Source: Actinoplanes sp. TFC3
Lineage (GTDB): Bacteria; Actinomycetota; Actinomycetes; Mycobacteriales; Micromonosporaceae
Direction of reading: 5' to 3'
Assembly (NCBI RefSeq): GCF_001553785.1
Contig: NZ_LOJP01000001.1
Coordinates: 5,104,238-5,145,550 of the forward strand
DNA: 41,313 bases
Shown: in pieces, positions 14,311 through 21,925 of the stretch
Numbering within the stretch: the first letter of the stretch is position 1
Layout: each line of letters opens with the position of its first letter
Translations under genes and position numbers: made by a program
The notes under the pieces: model-generated
What the model saw: only the letters and a program-made list of their open reading frames with translations
Told to the model about the DNA's origin: nothing
The model's database searches: none

Positions 14311-15474
14311 ATGCCCGTGACCTATGGCTTTCTGAGCACCTATCCGCCGACGCAGTGCGGTTTGGCGACATTCAATGCGGCACTTGCGTCCCACCTGACC
14401 GCAGCCGGGATGCCCGGGGCGTCCGGCAGCGGTGTGGTCCGGTTGTTGTCGGCCGACGCGGCCGGAGGCGGGCTTGAGGTGGACCCGGCGGCACCGCGGG
14501 TGGTTCACACGTGGCACACCGACACGCCCGGCGGCTGGACCGCCGCAGCCGCCGCCCTCAACCGTTTCAACGTGGCGGTCGTGCAGCATGAGTACGGCAT
14601 CTACCCCGGCACCGACGGCGATGAAGTCCTGCCGCTGCTGCAGGCGCTCAAGGTGCCAACGATCGTGGTGCTGCACACCGTGCTGAGCACACCGTCGCCG
14701 TCCCAGCGCGCTGTGCTCGAGCGGGTAACCGAGGCCGCGGACGCGGTGGTCACCATGACCGACACCGCCCGCCGGCGCCTCACGGCCGGCTACCGCGTGG
14801 ACCCGCACAAGGTCACAGTGATCCCGCACGGTGCCGGCAGTCACACCAGCGCGCCGCGCGAAGCCCGTGAGGTGCCGCACCTGCTGACGTGGGGGCTTCT
14901 CGGGCCGGGCAAGGGCATCGAGTGGGCGCTGCGAGCGCTCGCTGGCCTGCGGGACATGGACCCGATGCCCCTGTACACGGTGGCCGGACGCACCCATCCG
15001 AAGGTTCTCGAACAGCACGGCGACGCCTATCGCAACTCGTTGAAGGACCTGGCGGCCGAGCTGGGCGTGTCGGAGCAGGTGCGCTGGGAAGACGTTTACC
15101 TCGACCAGACCGCTTTGAGCCGCCTGATCCGCTCGGCCGACGTGGTTGTCCTGCCGTACGACTCGACCGAGCAGGTCACCTCGGGCGTGCTGATCGAGGC
15201 CGTGGGCGCGGACGTGCCGGTCGTGGCCACGGAATTCCCACACGCGGTGGAGTTGCTCGCGGACGGCCCGGGCCTGCTGGTACCGCACCAGGATCCGGAG
15301 GCCATGGCGTCGGCCATCCAGCATCTGCTGCAATCGCCCGATGTCGCTAATCATCTGACCGGCCTCGCAGGTGGCCCTACCCTGCGCTGGCCGGCCGTGG
15401 CACACCGGTACCAGAGCCTGGCCGCCCGTCTGCTTGCCGACCGCACGCCCGTCGCCACTTCCGTACCCGCATGA
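14311..15474 (+). CDS. GT4 family glycosyltransferase (mannosyltransferase-like)
   Basis: A 387-residue GT-B protein. The N-terminus, YGFLSTYPPTQCGLATFNAA, with the CG(L/I)ATF motif, is typical of the GT4 group that travels with GH130 enzymes. VVQHEYGIYPG and VVLHTVLSTPSPSQR follow. The donor half has TWGLLGPGKGIEWALRALA and the acidic VVVLPYDSTEQVTSGVLIEA, in which the SGVL-E replaces the usual FG-ExxE. Donor and acceptor are not determined; mannose is suggested only by the GH130 partner. ATGA at 15471-15474 overlaps the next start by 4 bp, so the two are translationally coupled. Confidence 0.88.
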   Translation: MPVTYGFLSTYPPTQCGLATFNAALASHLTAAGMPGASGSGVVRLLSADAAGGGLEVDPAAPRVVHTWHTDTPGGWTAAAAALNRFNVAVVQHEYGIYPGTDGDEVLPLLQALKVPTIVVLHTVLSTPSPSQRAVLERVTEAADAVVTMTDTARRRLTAGYRVDPHKVTVIPHGAGSHTSAPREAREVPHLLTWGLLGPGKGIEWALRALAGLRDMDPMPLYTVAGRTHPKVLEQHGDAYRNSLKDLAAELGVSEQVRWEDVYLDQTALSRLIRSADVVVLPYDSTEQVTSGVLIEAVGADVPVVATEFPHAVELLADGPGLLVPHQDPEAMASAIQHLLQSPDVANHLTGLAGGPTLRWPAVAHRYQSLAARLLADRTPVATSVPA

Positions 15475-16640
15475 GCGTGACCTTGCGGCTGGTCCCGCCG
15501 CCCCTGCAGCTCATCGATGCCCCGGAACCGAACTGGTCGCACATCGCCCGCCTGTCCGACGACACGGGGCTGTTCGAACATGCAAGACATGCGACGGTAC
15601 GGCGGGAGCACGGCTATTGCGTCGACGATGTCGCCCGCGGCCTGCTCGTAGCCAGCCGCGAACCGCAGCCGACAGCGCTGGTCACCGGTCTGTCCGAGCG
15701 CTATCTCGCCTTCATCACCCATGCCATGGCGCCTGACGGCTCGGTCCGCAACCGCATGTCGTACGACCGGCGCTGGCAGGACAAACCCAGCTTGGGTGAC
15801 TGGTGGGGCCGCGCCCTGTGGGGCCTGGGCACCGCCGCCGGGCGCAGTGTCGTGCCGTGGATCCGCAGGGAGGCATACGAGTCCTTCCTGGTCGGCGCCC
15901 AGCAGCGCTCGCCGTGGCCGCGGGCCATGGCCTTCGCGGGCTTGGGCGCGGCGGAGGTCCTGCGCGCCTTCCCGGCAGATCGGGCGGCAGCGCAGCTTCT
16001 GGCGGACGCGGCGACCGTGGTCGGGCTGCCCGGCAGCGACCCCGGCTGGGTCTGGCCAGAACCCGTACTGACCTACGCCAATCCGGCCCTGGCTGAAGTC
16101 CTCATCCATGCGGGCGACCTCCTCGGTGACGAACCCCTGCTGACTGACGGACTACGCATGCTGACCTGGCTGTGCCAGGTCCAGGAGCACAACGGCCACC
16201 TGTCCACCGTTCCGGTCGGCGGCTGGCGACCGGAGCGGCCGGAGCCGTCGGCGCCCCGGCCCCCGTCGTCGGCTTCCTTGACGGCGCCCACTCTCTCCTC
16301 GCCCTCCGCGCCGGCGCTGCCGGCGTCGCGTCACCGTTTCGATCAACAGCCGATCGAGGCGGCGGCAACCGCGGACGCCTGCGCCACCGCGTCAGCGGTT
16401 ACCGGCGATGACGCCTGGGATGCCCCGTTGTTCCAGGCGATCGCCTGGTTCCTCGGCGACAACGACACCGGAACCGTCATGCATGACCCCCTGACTGGCG
16501 GATGTTATGACGGATTGACACCGGAAGGCCCTAATCTGAATCAAGGTGCCGAATCCACTCTCGCGCTCGTCTCCACGTTGCAACACGCCCGTGCGTGGGC
16601 AGGGCGCAGCGCGACCCGACCGTCAGGCGGCCCAGCGTGA
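15471..16640 (+). CDS. (Alpha/alpha)6-barrel glycosidase-like protein of the GH130 cluster
   Basis: A 389-residue protein beginning MSVTLRLVPPPLQLIDAPEP. Helical hairpin repeats with aromatic and acidic motifs (HGYCVDDVARGLL, SLGDWWGRALWGLG, RAMAFAGLGAAEVL, FDQQPIEAAATADACATASA, EGPNLNQGAESTLALV) resemble six-hairpin glycosidases. In many bacteria such a protein sits between a GT4 gene and a GH130 gene, from memory. Asp in YCVDD, QQPIEAA and NQGAES are candidate active-site residues. A Pro/Ser/Ala-rich low-complexity insert (about residues 255-285, PEPSAPRPPSSASLTAP and onward) sits just before the RFDQQPIE segment. Enzymatic activity is not established. It overlaps both neighbours by 4 bp (ATGA and GTGA). 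Confidence 0.72.
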   Translation: MSVTLRLVPPPLQLIDAPEPNWSHIARLSDDTGLFEHARHATVRREHGYCVDDVARGLLVASREPQPTALVTGLSERYLAFITHAMAPDGSVRNRMSYDRRWQDKPSLGDWWGRALWGLGTAAGRSVVPWIRREAYESFLVGAQQRSPWPRAMAFAGLGAAEVLRAFPADRAAAQLLADAATVVGLPGSDPGWVWPEPVLTYANPALAEVLIHAGDLLGDEPLLTDGLRMLTWLCQVQEHNGHLSTVPVGGWRPERPEPSAPRPPSSASLTAPTLSSPSAPALPASRHRFDQQPIEAAATADACATASAVTGDDAWDAPLFQAIAWFLGDNDTGTVMHDPLTGGCYDGLTPEGPNLNQGAESTLALVSTLQHARAWAGRSATRPSGGPA

Positions 16641-18142
16641 CAGCAACTCTCGATCCGCAAGAACAAGTCCAGACCACCTCTCTCGCTCTGCGCCACGCGC
16701 TGACGATGCAGCCCGACGGGCGGCGCGTGGTGATCAAGCTGTTCGTGCCCGGCGAGGACGCGCAGATCCTGCAGAACCGTGCGTCCAGCCTCATCGAGCG
16801 CATCCTGCAGCTCGACGAAGATGAAATCGCCCGGCTGCTCGACGACGTGCTGACCCGCTTCGCCGGACGCCACCACGATCTGCTGGGCACGTTCGGCCAT
16901 CACTTCGACCTGCTGCACCACCGCGTGCCTCAGGACGTCGAGCTTTCGCCGAACGCCCGCACCCTGATCGGCGCGTACTTCAGCCACGAGTACGCGATCG
17001 AGGCCGCGGCGCTGTGCAACCCGTCGATGGTGCCGCACCCGGACCAGACCGGCGTCGAGCCGGGACAACTGCGGGTGGCCATCAGCCTGCGCCAGATCGG
17101 CGAGGGTCACATCTCGTCGATCGGCTTCTGTTCGGCGGTGCTGGGCCCCGGAGACCACATCCGGCTGGAGGACCGCGACGGCCCGCTGATGGTCGGCGAG
17201 CGTACGGACGCCCGTCACCAGCGTGACTTGCTCGCCGCGGGGCTTGCCGAGGGCGACATCGACAACGAGTTGTCGGCCACCGTGCTGGCGTCGCTGCCGG
17301 AAACCTATTCGGAGGAGGAGTTCGAGGACGTTCTCGGCCACCTTCCCGGCGAACTGCTGGCGCGCCCCACCACCGGCGAGACGCTGGCGTTGCTGCGCGA
17401 GATCACTGCCACGGATTACGCGGTCGCCTTCCCGGTCACCGTTCCCGTGCACCAGCGAGTGCTCTGGCCGGCCACGCCCGCGGAGAGCAACGGCATGGAG
17501 GACGCCCGCTTTGTGCAGGTGGTGGAGCCTGACGGCCGTACGTCGTACTCCGCGACCTACACGGCATACGACGGCCGGCAGATCGGTGGCCGCATGCTGC
17601 AGAGCCGCGACCTGCGCCACTTCGAGGTCACCGCGCTGCGCGGCCCGGCGGCGAGGAACAAGGGGGTTGCCCTGTTCCCACGCCCGGTGCACGGCCGCCA
17701 CCTCGCGCTGTGCCGCTCGGACGGCGAGACGCTGGGCCTGAGCGAACGCGACTCGTCCAACCGCTGGCAGGCCGCGGTGCCGTTGCTGAGCCCGCACCGT
17801 GGCTGGGACCTGATCCAGGTGGGCAACTGCGGCTCCCCGGTGGAGACCAGCGAGGGATGGCTCGTGCTCACCCACGGTGTCGGCCCCATGCGCCGGTACG
17901 CGATCGGCGCCATGCTGCTCGACTTGGATCACCCGGAACGCGTGATCGCCGACCTGCCCGACGGACTGCTGGAGCCGGACGAGATCGAGCGCGAGGGCTA
18001 CGTGCCCAACGTCGTCTACTCGTGCGGCGGTCTGGTCCACGACGGCCGTTTCTGGCTCCCGTACGGTGCGAGCGATGTCCGGATCGGCTTCGCCAGCATT
18101 GAGCTGGACCACCTGCTCCGCGCCATGGTTCCGGTCGCCTGA
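16637..18142 (+). CDS. GH130 family beta-mannoside phosphorylase/hydrolase
   Basis: A 501-residue protein starting at the GTG that overlaps the previous stop. The first 150 residues are a helical extension; the five-bladed propeller follows. Family motifs: ESNGMEDARFV with the general acid in the ExDxR segment (Asp289), NKGVALFPRPV (residues 341-351), DLIQVGNCGSPVETSEGWLV, THGVG and YGASDVRIGFASI. Members split beta-mannosyl bonds by phosphate (giving alpha-mannose-1-phosphate) or by water. Phosphorylases need Arg/His residues for phosphate, and ARNKG could supply an Arg, but I cannot decide between the two. It is the last gene of the coupled three-gene unit and ends 31 bp from a converging response regulator gene. 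Confidence 0.88.
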   Translation: MTATLDPQEQVQTTSLALRHALTMQPDGRRVVIKLFVPGEDAQILQNRASSLIERILQLDEDEIARLLDDVLTRFAGRHHDLLGTFGHHFDLLHHRVPQDVELSPNARTLIGAYFSHEYAIEAAALCNPSMVPHPDQTGVEPGQLRVAISLRQIGEGHISSIGFCSAVLGPGDHIRLEDRDGPLMVGERTDARHQRDLLAAGLAEGDIDNELSATVLASLPETYSEEEFEDVLGHLPGELLARPTTGETLALLREITATDYAVAFPVTVPVHQRVLWPATPAESNGMEDARFVQVVEPDGRTSYSATYTAYDGRQIGGRMLQSRDLRHFEVTALRGPAARNKGVALFPRPVHGRHLALCRSDGETLGLSERDSSNRWQAAVPLLSPHRGWDLIQVGNCGSPVETSEGWLVLTHGVGPMRRYAIGAMLLDLDHPERVIADLPDGLLEPDEIEREGYVPNVVYSCGGLVHDGRFWLPYGASDVRIGFASIELDHLLRAMVPVA

Positions 18143-18173
18143 AATCCCAGCTCGCAGGGTGCCTGAGTCCATG

Positions 18174-18839
18174 TCAGCCCGCATCGCGGCCGGCCGTGGC
18201 ATCGTGCACGAGCAGGGCGATCTGGACCCGGTTGGCGAGCTTCAGCTTCGCCAAAATCCGTGATACGTAGGCCTTCACCGTCGCCGTCGACATCAGCCGG
18301 GCCACACCGATCTCCTGATTGGTGTGGCCCTGCGCGACGAGCAGCGCCACCTCCCGTTCGCCGGGACTGAGCTGTTGCAGCACCACCCGGGCACGCTCTT
18401 CGCGCGGGTCGACATCTCCGGCCGCGGCCATCGTCATCACCCGCCGCAGCACCCCCGGTGAAAGCATCGGCTCCCCCGCCGCAACGCTTCTGATCGCGCG
18501 CGCGATGTCATGTGGCGGGGTGTGCTTGAGCAGAAACCCGCTGGCCCCTGCACGCATCGCCCGGACAACATGGTCGTCGCGGTCGAAGGTGGTCAGCATG
18601 ATCACCTCAGGGGGATCGCGCCTGGCCCGCAATGCTGCGGTGGCGGTCAACCCGTCCATTCCCGGCATCCGTACGTCCATCAGCACCACATCCGGCCGGT
18701 CCCGGTTGATCGCCCCCGCGACTTGCGTTCCGTCTGTCACCGCTCCCACCACCTTGATGTCATCGAACGCGTCCAGCAGAAACGTCAGCCCGCTGCGAAC
18801 CAATGCGTCATCGTCTACGAGCAGCACCCGCACCACCAC
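18174..18839 (-). CDS. NarL/LuxR-type response regulator
   Basis: A 221-residue two-domain regulator. The receiver (1-120) has the acidic pocket DDD (9-11), phospho-acceptor Asp55 in VVLMDVRMPG, Thr in MLTTFD and Lys in FLLKHTPP. The C-terminal LuxR helix-turn-helix (about 152-215) reads LSPGEREVALLVAQGHTNQE and TATVKAYVSRILAKL. The start is the first GTG of three (18839), 8 bases after GGAGGAG. Its probable partner is the histidine kinase at 19985-21091 on the same strand, with the lactonase gene between them on the other strand. Their 3.0-kb spacing and shared strand make pairing likely but unproven. It diverges from the lactonase by 30 bp. Confidence 0.92.
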   Translation of the reverse strand: MVVRVLLVDDDALVRSGLTFLLDAFDDIKVVGAVTDGTQVAGAINRDRPDVVLMDVRMPGMDGLTATAALRARRDPPEVIMLTTFDRDDHVVRAMRAGASGFLLKHTPPHDIARAIRSVAAGEPMLSPGVLRRVMTMAAAGDVDPREERARVVLQQLSPGEREVALLVAQGHTNQEIGVARLMSTATVKAYVSRILAKLKLANRVQIALLVHDATAGRDAG

Positions 18840-18856
18840 GGCAGCAGCTCCTCCGT

Positions 18857-18862
18857 TAGATT
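18857..18862 (+). promoter_or_regulatory. -10 box of a probable leaderless lactonase transcript
   Basis: TAGATT matches TANNNT and is followed by 7 bases (GAGTTAC) and the ATG at 18870. A transcript initiated there would start at the codon itself, so no ribosome site is expected, and none is present. The 30 bp shared with the response regulator gene must carry both promoters. Confidence 0.45.
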
Positions 18863-18869
18863 GAGTTAC

Positions 18870-19970
18870 ATGGATGGATCGAGGACCACCCGTCGAGGAA
18901 TTCTCAAACTGGGCAGTGTTGCCGCCTTCACCGCCGCTGCTGGGGCCGGCGCATTCACAGCTCTCCCAGCGGCCGCCGATGATGAGGCGCCGCCGACCAG
19001 TTTCCACCTCGGCTCGTACACGTCCGCAGGGGGTCCCGGCATCGCCGGCGGGCACCTCGACCCCGACACCGGAGCGCCGGTGGTTGACGCTTCCACGGCC
19101 GAGATACCGGAACCCTCGTGGCTGGCCACCAGCCCGGCGGGTGGCCTGCTCTACGCGATCAGCGAGCAGGAAGCCGGCACAGTTAGCGCTCTGGCGCCGG
19201 ACCTGAGCGTGCAGGGCACCGTCCCCACCGGCAGTGGACCCGCCCACGTGGCCGTTCACCCCAGCGGCGCTTTCCTGTTCGTCTCCCTGTACGGAGAAGG
19301 CGCGGTGGTGACCCACCCGATCAACGCCGACGGCACTCCCGCCGAGGCATCGGACAAGCGCTCGCACGGCTCGGGCTCGCACGCTCACCAAGTCGTCGTC
19401 GACCCGTCCGGCGCCTATCTGCTTGCCGTCGACCTCGGCCGCGACGCAATCTTCACGTACACGCTGGATGCCGAGGTGGGAGTGCTCACCGAGGTGGCCC
19501 GCACCGCGCTGCCCGCGGGAAGCGGTCCCCGCCATCTGGTCTTTCACCCCTCGGGCACCGTCGCTTACGTCGCCAACGAACTCGACTCCACCGTGACGGT
19601 GTGCTCTTACGCCGACGGCATCCTCAAGCCCGGCCAGGTCGTTGCGGCCGCTCCGGACACGGGAGTAACGAACTACCCTGGAGAGATCGTCGTCTCCGCC
19701 GACGGATGTTTCCTCTACGTCAGCAACCGCGGCACCAACACGGTCGGTGTTTTCGGCATCAGCGAGGACGGCATGGGCATCGAACGGGTCGCCGCGCCGC
19801 CGTGCGGCGGCGACTGGCCGCGTCACCTCGCCCTCGATCCGGATGGCGAGCGGCTCTATGTCGCCAACCAACGCTCGGGCACCGTCACCTGGCTTTCCCT
19901 CACTGACGGCATTCCCGGCGACGTGTCCGGCTCTCTCCCCGTCCCCGGGGCGGCTCAGATCTTGATCTGA
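18870..19970 (+). CDS. Tat-exported beta-propeller lactonase (6-phosphogluconolactonase fold)
   Basis: A 366-residue protein with a twin-arginine signal, RTTRRGILKLGSVAAFTAAA, and an AAADD-type cleavage region near residue 37. The mature part has repeated propeller blades with the family phrases FHLGSYTSAGGPGIAGGHLD, VHPSGAFLFVSLYGEGAV, VVVDPSGAYLLAVDLGRDAI, GPRHLVFHPSGTVAYVANEL, VSADGCFLYVSNRGTNTVGV and WPRHLALDPDGERLYVANQ. This is the lactonase family (COG2706) that includes 6-phosphogluconolactonase and muconate-cycloisomerase-like folds. Export through Tat makes a cytosolic pentose-phosphate role unlikely; an extracellular lactone is inferred. It is embedded between the two genes of a two-component pair and probably regulated by it. 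It converges with the kinase gene at a 14-bp gap. Confidence 0.88.
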   Translation: MDGSRTTRRGILKLGSVAAFTAAAGAGAFTALPAAADDEAPPTSFHLGSYTSAGGPGIAGGHLDPDTGAPVVDASTAEIPEPSWLATSPAGGLLYAISEQEAGTVSALAPDLSVQGTVPTGSGPAHVAVHPSGAFLFVSLYGEGAVVTHPINADGTPAEASDKRSHGSGSHAHQVVVDPSGAYLLAVDLGRDAIFTYTLDAEVGVLTEVARTALPAGSGPRHLVFHPSGTVAYVANELDSTVTVCSYADGILKPGQVVAAAPDTGVTNYPGEIVVSADGCFLYVSNRGTNTVGVFGISEDGMGIERVAAPPCGGDWPRHLALDPDGERLYVANQRSGTVTWLSLTDGIPGDVSGSLPVPGAAQILI

Positions 19971-19984
19971 GCATCGGCCCTGCG

Positions 19985-21091
19985 CTACTGACTCCATGGC
20001 AACCAGGCCTTCAGCTGGAACTCGCCGGCCGCCGTCGGTCCGTGCTCCAGACGTCCGCCCGCCATCTGCACCCGCTCGTGGAGCCCGACCAACCCGGCGC
20101 CCGCGCCCGGCACGTCGCTTCCATTGCTGTGCAGCAGGTTGCCGACTTCGACCACCAATCCGTCGTCCTTGCGCCCGGTGACCGCCACGGTCACCGGTGC
20201 GCCGGGCGCGTGTTTGTGAGCGTTGGTCAACCCCTCTTGCACAATCCGGTACGCGTGCCTCCCCACCCCGTCGGGCACCGGGCTGGTCACGACGAAGTCC
20301 AAGGAGACATGTGCGCCGGCATGGCGGGACTGCTCGACCAACGCCGGCACGTCGCCCAGGGTCGGCTGAGGATGGTCAAGGGCAGGATCGCGCAGCATGT
20401 GGATGACGCTGCGCAGATCCTCCAACGCCTTGTAAGCGCTCTGGCGGATGACATTCGCCGCCTGTTGCTCCTGCTCGGAGGCATCCCGGCTCACCTCGAG
20501 CGCACCGGCATGCAGCGCGAGCAACGAGATGCGATGGGCGAGGACGTCATGCATCTCCCGAGCGATCAGCTCCCGCTCGAGGTGCCGGCTCTGTTCCACG
20601 CGCAGCTTCTGGCCCTCTTCCGCCTGCCGGGCGCGGTCCGCCCAGGCGCGCACGAGCCTGCGGTGCGACCGGATCAACATCGCAACCGTCACCAGGCTCA
20701 CATGTGTGAGAACGATGAACGCCGACGCCTCGGCGAAGGTCCGTGTCGGGCCGAGCGCAAGGTAATAGGCGCCTGTCACGATCACGCTGTGCAGAGCGGC
20801 CAAGAGCGCCGCTACACGCGCGGGACGGTGCAGTCCGACTGCGAAAAGCGCGATCGGCGTAGCGCCCATCGGAAGACCGAAAACAATCCCGGCGGGGATG
20901 AGAACCAACGTCAGAGCCACCGGGTGGGTGCGCCGGAAAGCGATCAGACCGGCAAACGCACACGCGCCCGCGAGCACCTCGGCCGGCATCGCCGCACCGC
21001 CGCCCTCGGACACGGTTGTCCAGAGGAAGTAGGAGCCCAGGGCCATCGCGAACAGCCCCAGACCGAGCTCCAGCAGCCATGACCGTTTCAT
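19985..21091 (-). CDS. Histidine kinase (HisKA_3 / NarX-DesK type)
   Basis: A 368-residue membrane kinase starting at ATG 21089-21091. The N-terminal 140 residues hold about five helices with hardly any extracellular loop, so sensing probably occurs within the membrane. The HisKA_3 dimer helix reads ELIAREMHDVLAHRISLLAL with the phospho-acceptor His181. The ATPase domain has an N box with Asn290 (IVQEGLTNAHKHA) and a G box, GAGAGLVGLHERV (331-343). This subfamily pairs with NarL-type regulators, matching the one at 18174. The minus-strand sequence TAGCGT followed by 7 bases and the ATG suggests a leaderless start. Signal unknown. Confidence 0.92.
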   Translation of the reverse strand: MKRSWLLELGLGLFAMALGSYFLWTTVSEGGGAAMPAEVLAGACAFAGLIAFRRTHPVALTLVLIPAGIVFGLPMGATPIALFAVGLHRPARVAALLAALHSVIVTGAYYLALGPTRTFAEASAFIVLTHVSLVTVAMLIRSHRRLVRAWADRARQAEEGQKLRVEQSRHLERELIAREMHDVLAHRISLLALHAGALEVSRDASEQEQQAANVIRQSAYKALEDLRSVIHMLRDPALDHPQPTLGDVPALVEQSRHAGAHVSLDFVVTSPVPDGVGRHAYRIVQEGLTNAHKHAPGAPVTVAVTGRKDDGLVVEVGNLLHSNGSDVPGAGAGLVGLHERVQMAGGRLEHGPTAAGEFQLKAWLPWSQ

Positions 21092-21098
21092 GGCGTCG

Positions 21099-21104
21099 AC
21101 GCTA
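21099..21104 (-). promoter_or_regulatory. -10 box of a probable leaderless kinase transcript
   Basis: On the minus strand TAGCGT, a TANNNT hexamer, is followed by CGACGCC (7 bases) and the kinase ATG. The geometry is the same as for the lactonase at 18857 and the oxidoreductase at 26859. Confidence 0.4.
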
Positions 21105-21135
21105 CTTTTCCGCCGTTCGGGTGGGCAGTGGCCAT

Positions 21136-21178
21136 GAGTCGATGGACTCATCGACTTTGGTCGACGACACATCGACTC
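21136..21178. promoter_or_regulatory. Three CATCGACT/AGTCGATG repeats upstream of the kinase gene
   Basis: AGTCGATG at 21137-21144 is followed by inverted copies CATCGACT at 21149-21156 and 21170-21177, with a GTCGAC palindrome at 21160-21165. The outer pair GAGTCGATG and CATCGACTC (21136-21144 and 21170-21178) is a 9-bp inverted repeat. The cluster lies about 45-90 bp upstream of both the kinase start (21091) and the YqeB-like start (21222), a good place for a shared regulator site. NarL-type autoregulation is inferred. Confidence 0.5.
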
Positions 21179-21221
21179 TTGGCCGTATCGGCGGAGGGCC
21201 CCGCCGAGCCAAGGTCGGTAC

Positions 21222-21914
21222 GTGAGAGACGAGACGAGCCCACAACCGGGCGACAAGACGGTCGCTACGCCCCGGTGGTTCCGTGCCTTGGTGTGGACCG
21301 GGCTGCCGGTTGCTGCGGCTGGGGCGGGATGGGTTGCACATCTGCTTCCCGCCCAGTTGCTGCGCATCCCGTTCGCACCGATGCGTGGACCGTTCCGGCT
21401 GGTGGCTGGATTGCCGGAGCCCGGCGCCTTGATCGGCGCTACCGGCATCGGAGCATTGCTTGGCCTCGTCCTGGCCTTTTTCGTGGACAAGGAGTCACTC
21501 ACCGTTGGCTTGTACCGGCAGCAGGTGGTGTTGTCCCGGCCAGGAGTACGCCGGGTGGTGTCTCGCGCGTCGGTGGCTCGCGCCTTCCGCGAGCACGACC
21601 ACTTGGTTTTGCTTGGCCGTACAGGAAAAGAATTGGCCCGTGAGCCGTGTCATCTACGGCCGGAGCGCCTCGCGGCACTCTTCGGATCCTTGTGGGCCGA
21701 GCAAGACCCCTATGAAGGGAAGTATTCGCGTTGGGTGCCCGGGCTTCCCGCCATGGACCTCACGGCCGAGGCGCTGTTGACGGCCAGGCAGCGGGCCCTC
21801 GACAAGGGTGACGCCGAGGAAAGCCGCCAGCTACGCGAGGAGCTGGGGCGAATCGGTTTCGTGGTACGTGACGTCAAGAAGCGGCAATTCTTTCGAGAGA
21901 CGGCCGACGAATGA
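21222..21914 (+). CDS. YqeB family membrane protein
   Basis: A 230-residue protein starting at GTG 21222. Two transmembrane helices (about 23-46 and 68-88) carry the linker PFAPMRGPFRLVAGLPEPGA, typical of the YqeB family. A soluble domain follows, PH-like by recollection (ESLTVGLYRQQVVLSRPG and DHLVLLGRTGKELAREPCHL), then a charged helical tail with RQRALDKGDAEESRQLREEL. The family is named for B. subtilis YqeB, of unknown function; the assignment rests on the remembered order of motifs. It is divergent from the kinase gene across the repeat cluster. It converges with the methyltransferase gene, with 11 bp between stops. Confidence 0.75.
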   Translation: MRDETSPQPGDKTVATPRWFRALVWTGLPVAAAGAGWVAHLLPAQLLRIPFAPMRGPFRLVAGLPEPGALIGATGIGALLGLVLAFFVDKESLTVGLYRQQVVLSRPGVRRVVSRASVARAFREHDHLVLLGRTGKELAREPCHLRPERLAALFGSLWAEQDPYEGKYSRWVPGLPAMDLTAEALLTARQRALDKGDAEESRQLREELGRIGFVVRDVKKRQFFRETADE

Positions 21915-21925
21915 ACAGTCTCCAG

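Noticed and set aside
13018..15405. 795-residue open frame on the minus strand
   Set aside because: It covers two clear GT4 genes in antisense and has composition-driven residues (Arg, His, Gln). No domain is recognisable.
16541..18202. 553-residue open frame on the minus strand
   Set aside because: Antisense of the GH130 gene; its translation has no family motifs while the plus frame has all GH130 motifs.
18840..19997. Extension of the response regulator frame upstream of 18839
   Set aside because: It runs antisense through the lactonase gene. A strong GGAGGAG and GTG at 18839 mark the true start, at which the receiver domain begins.
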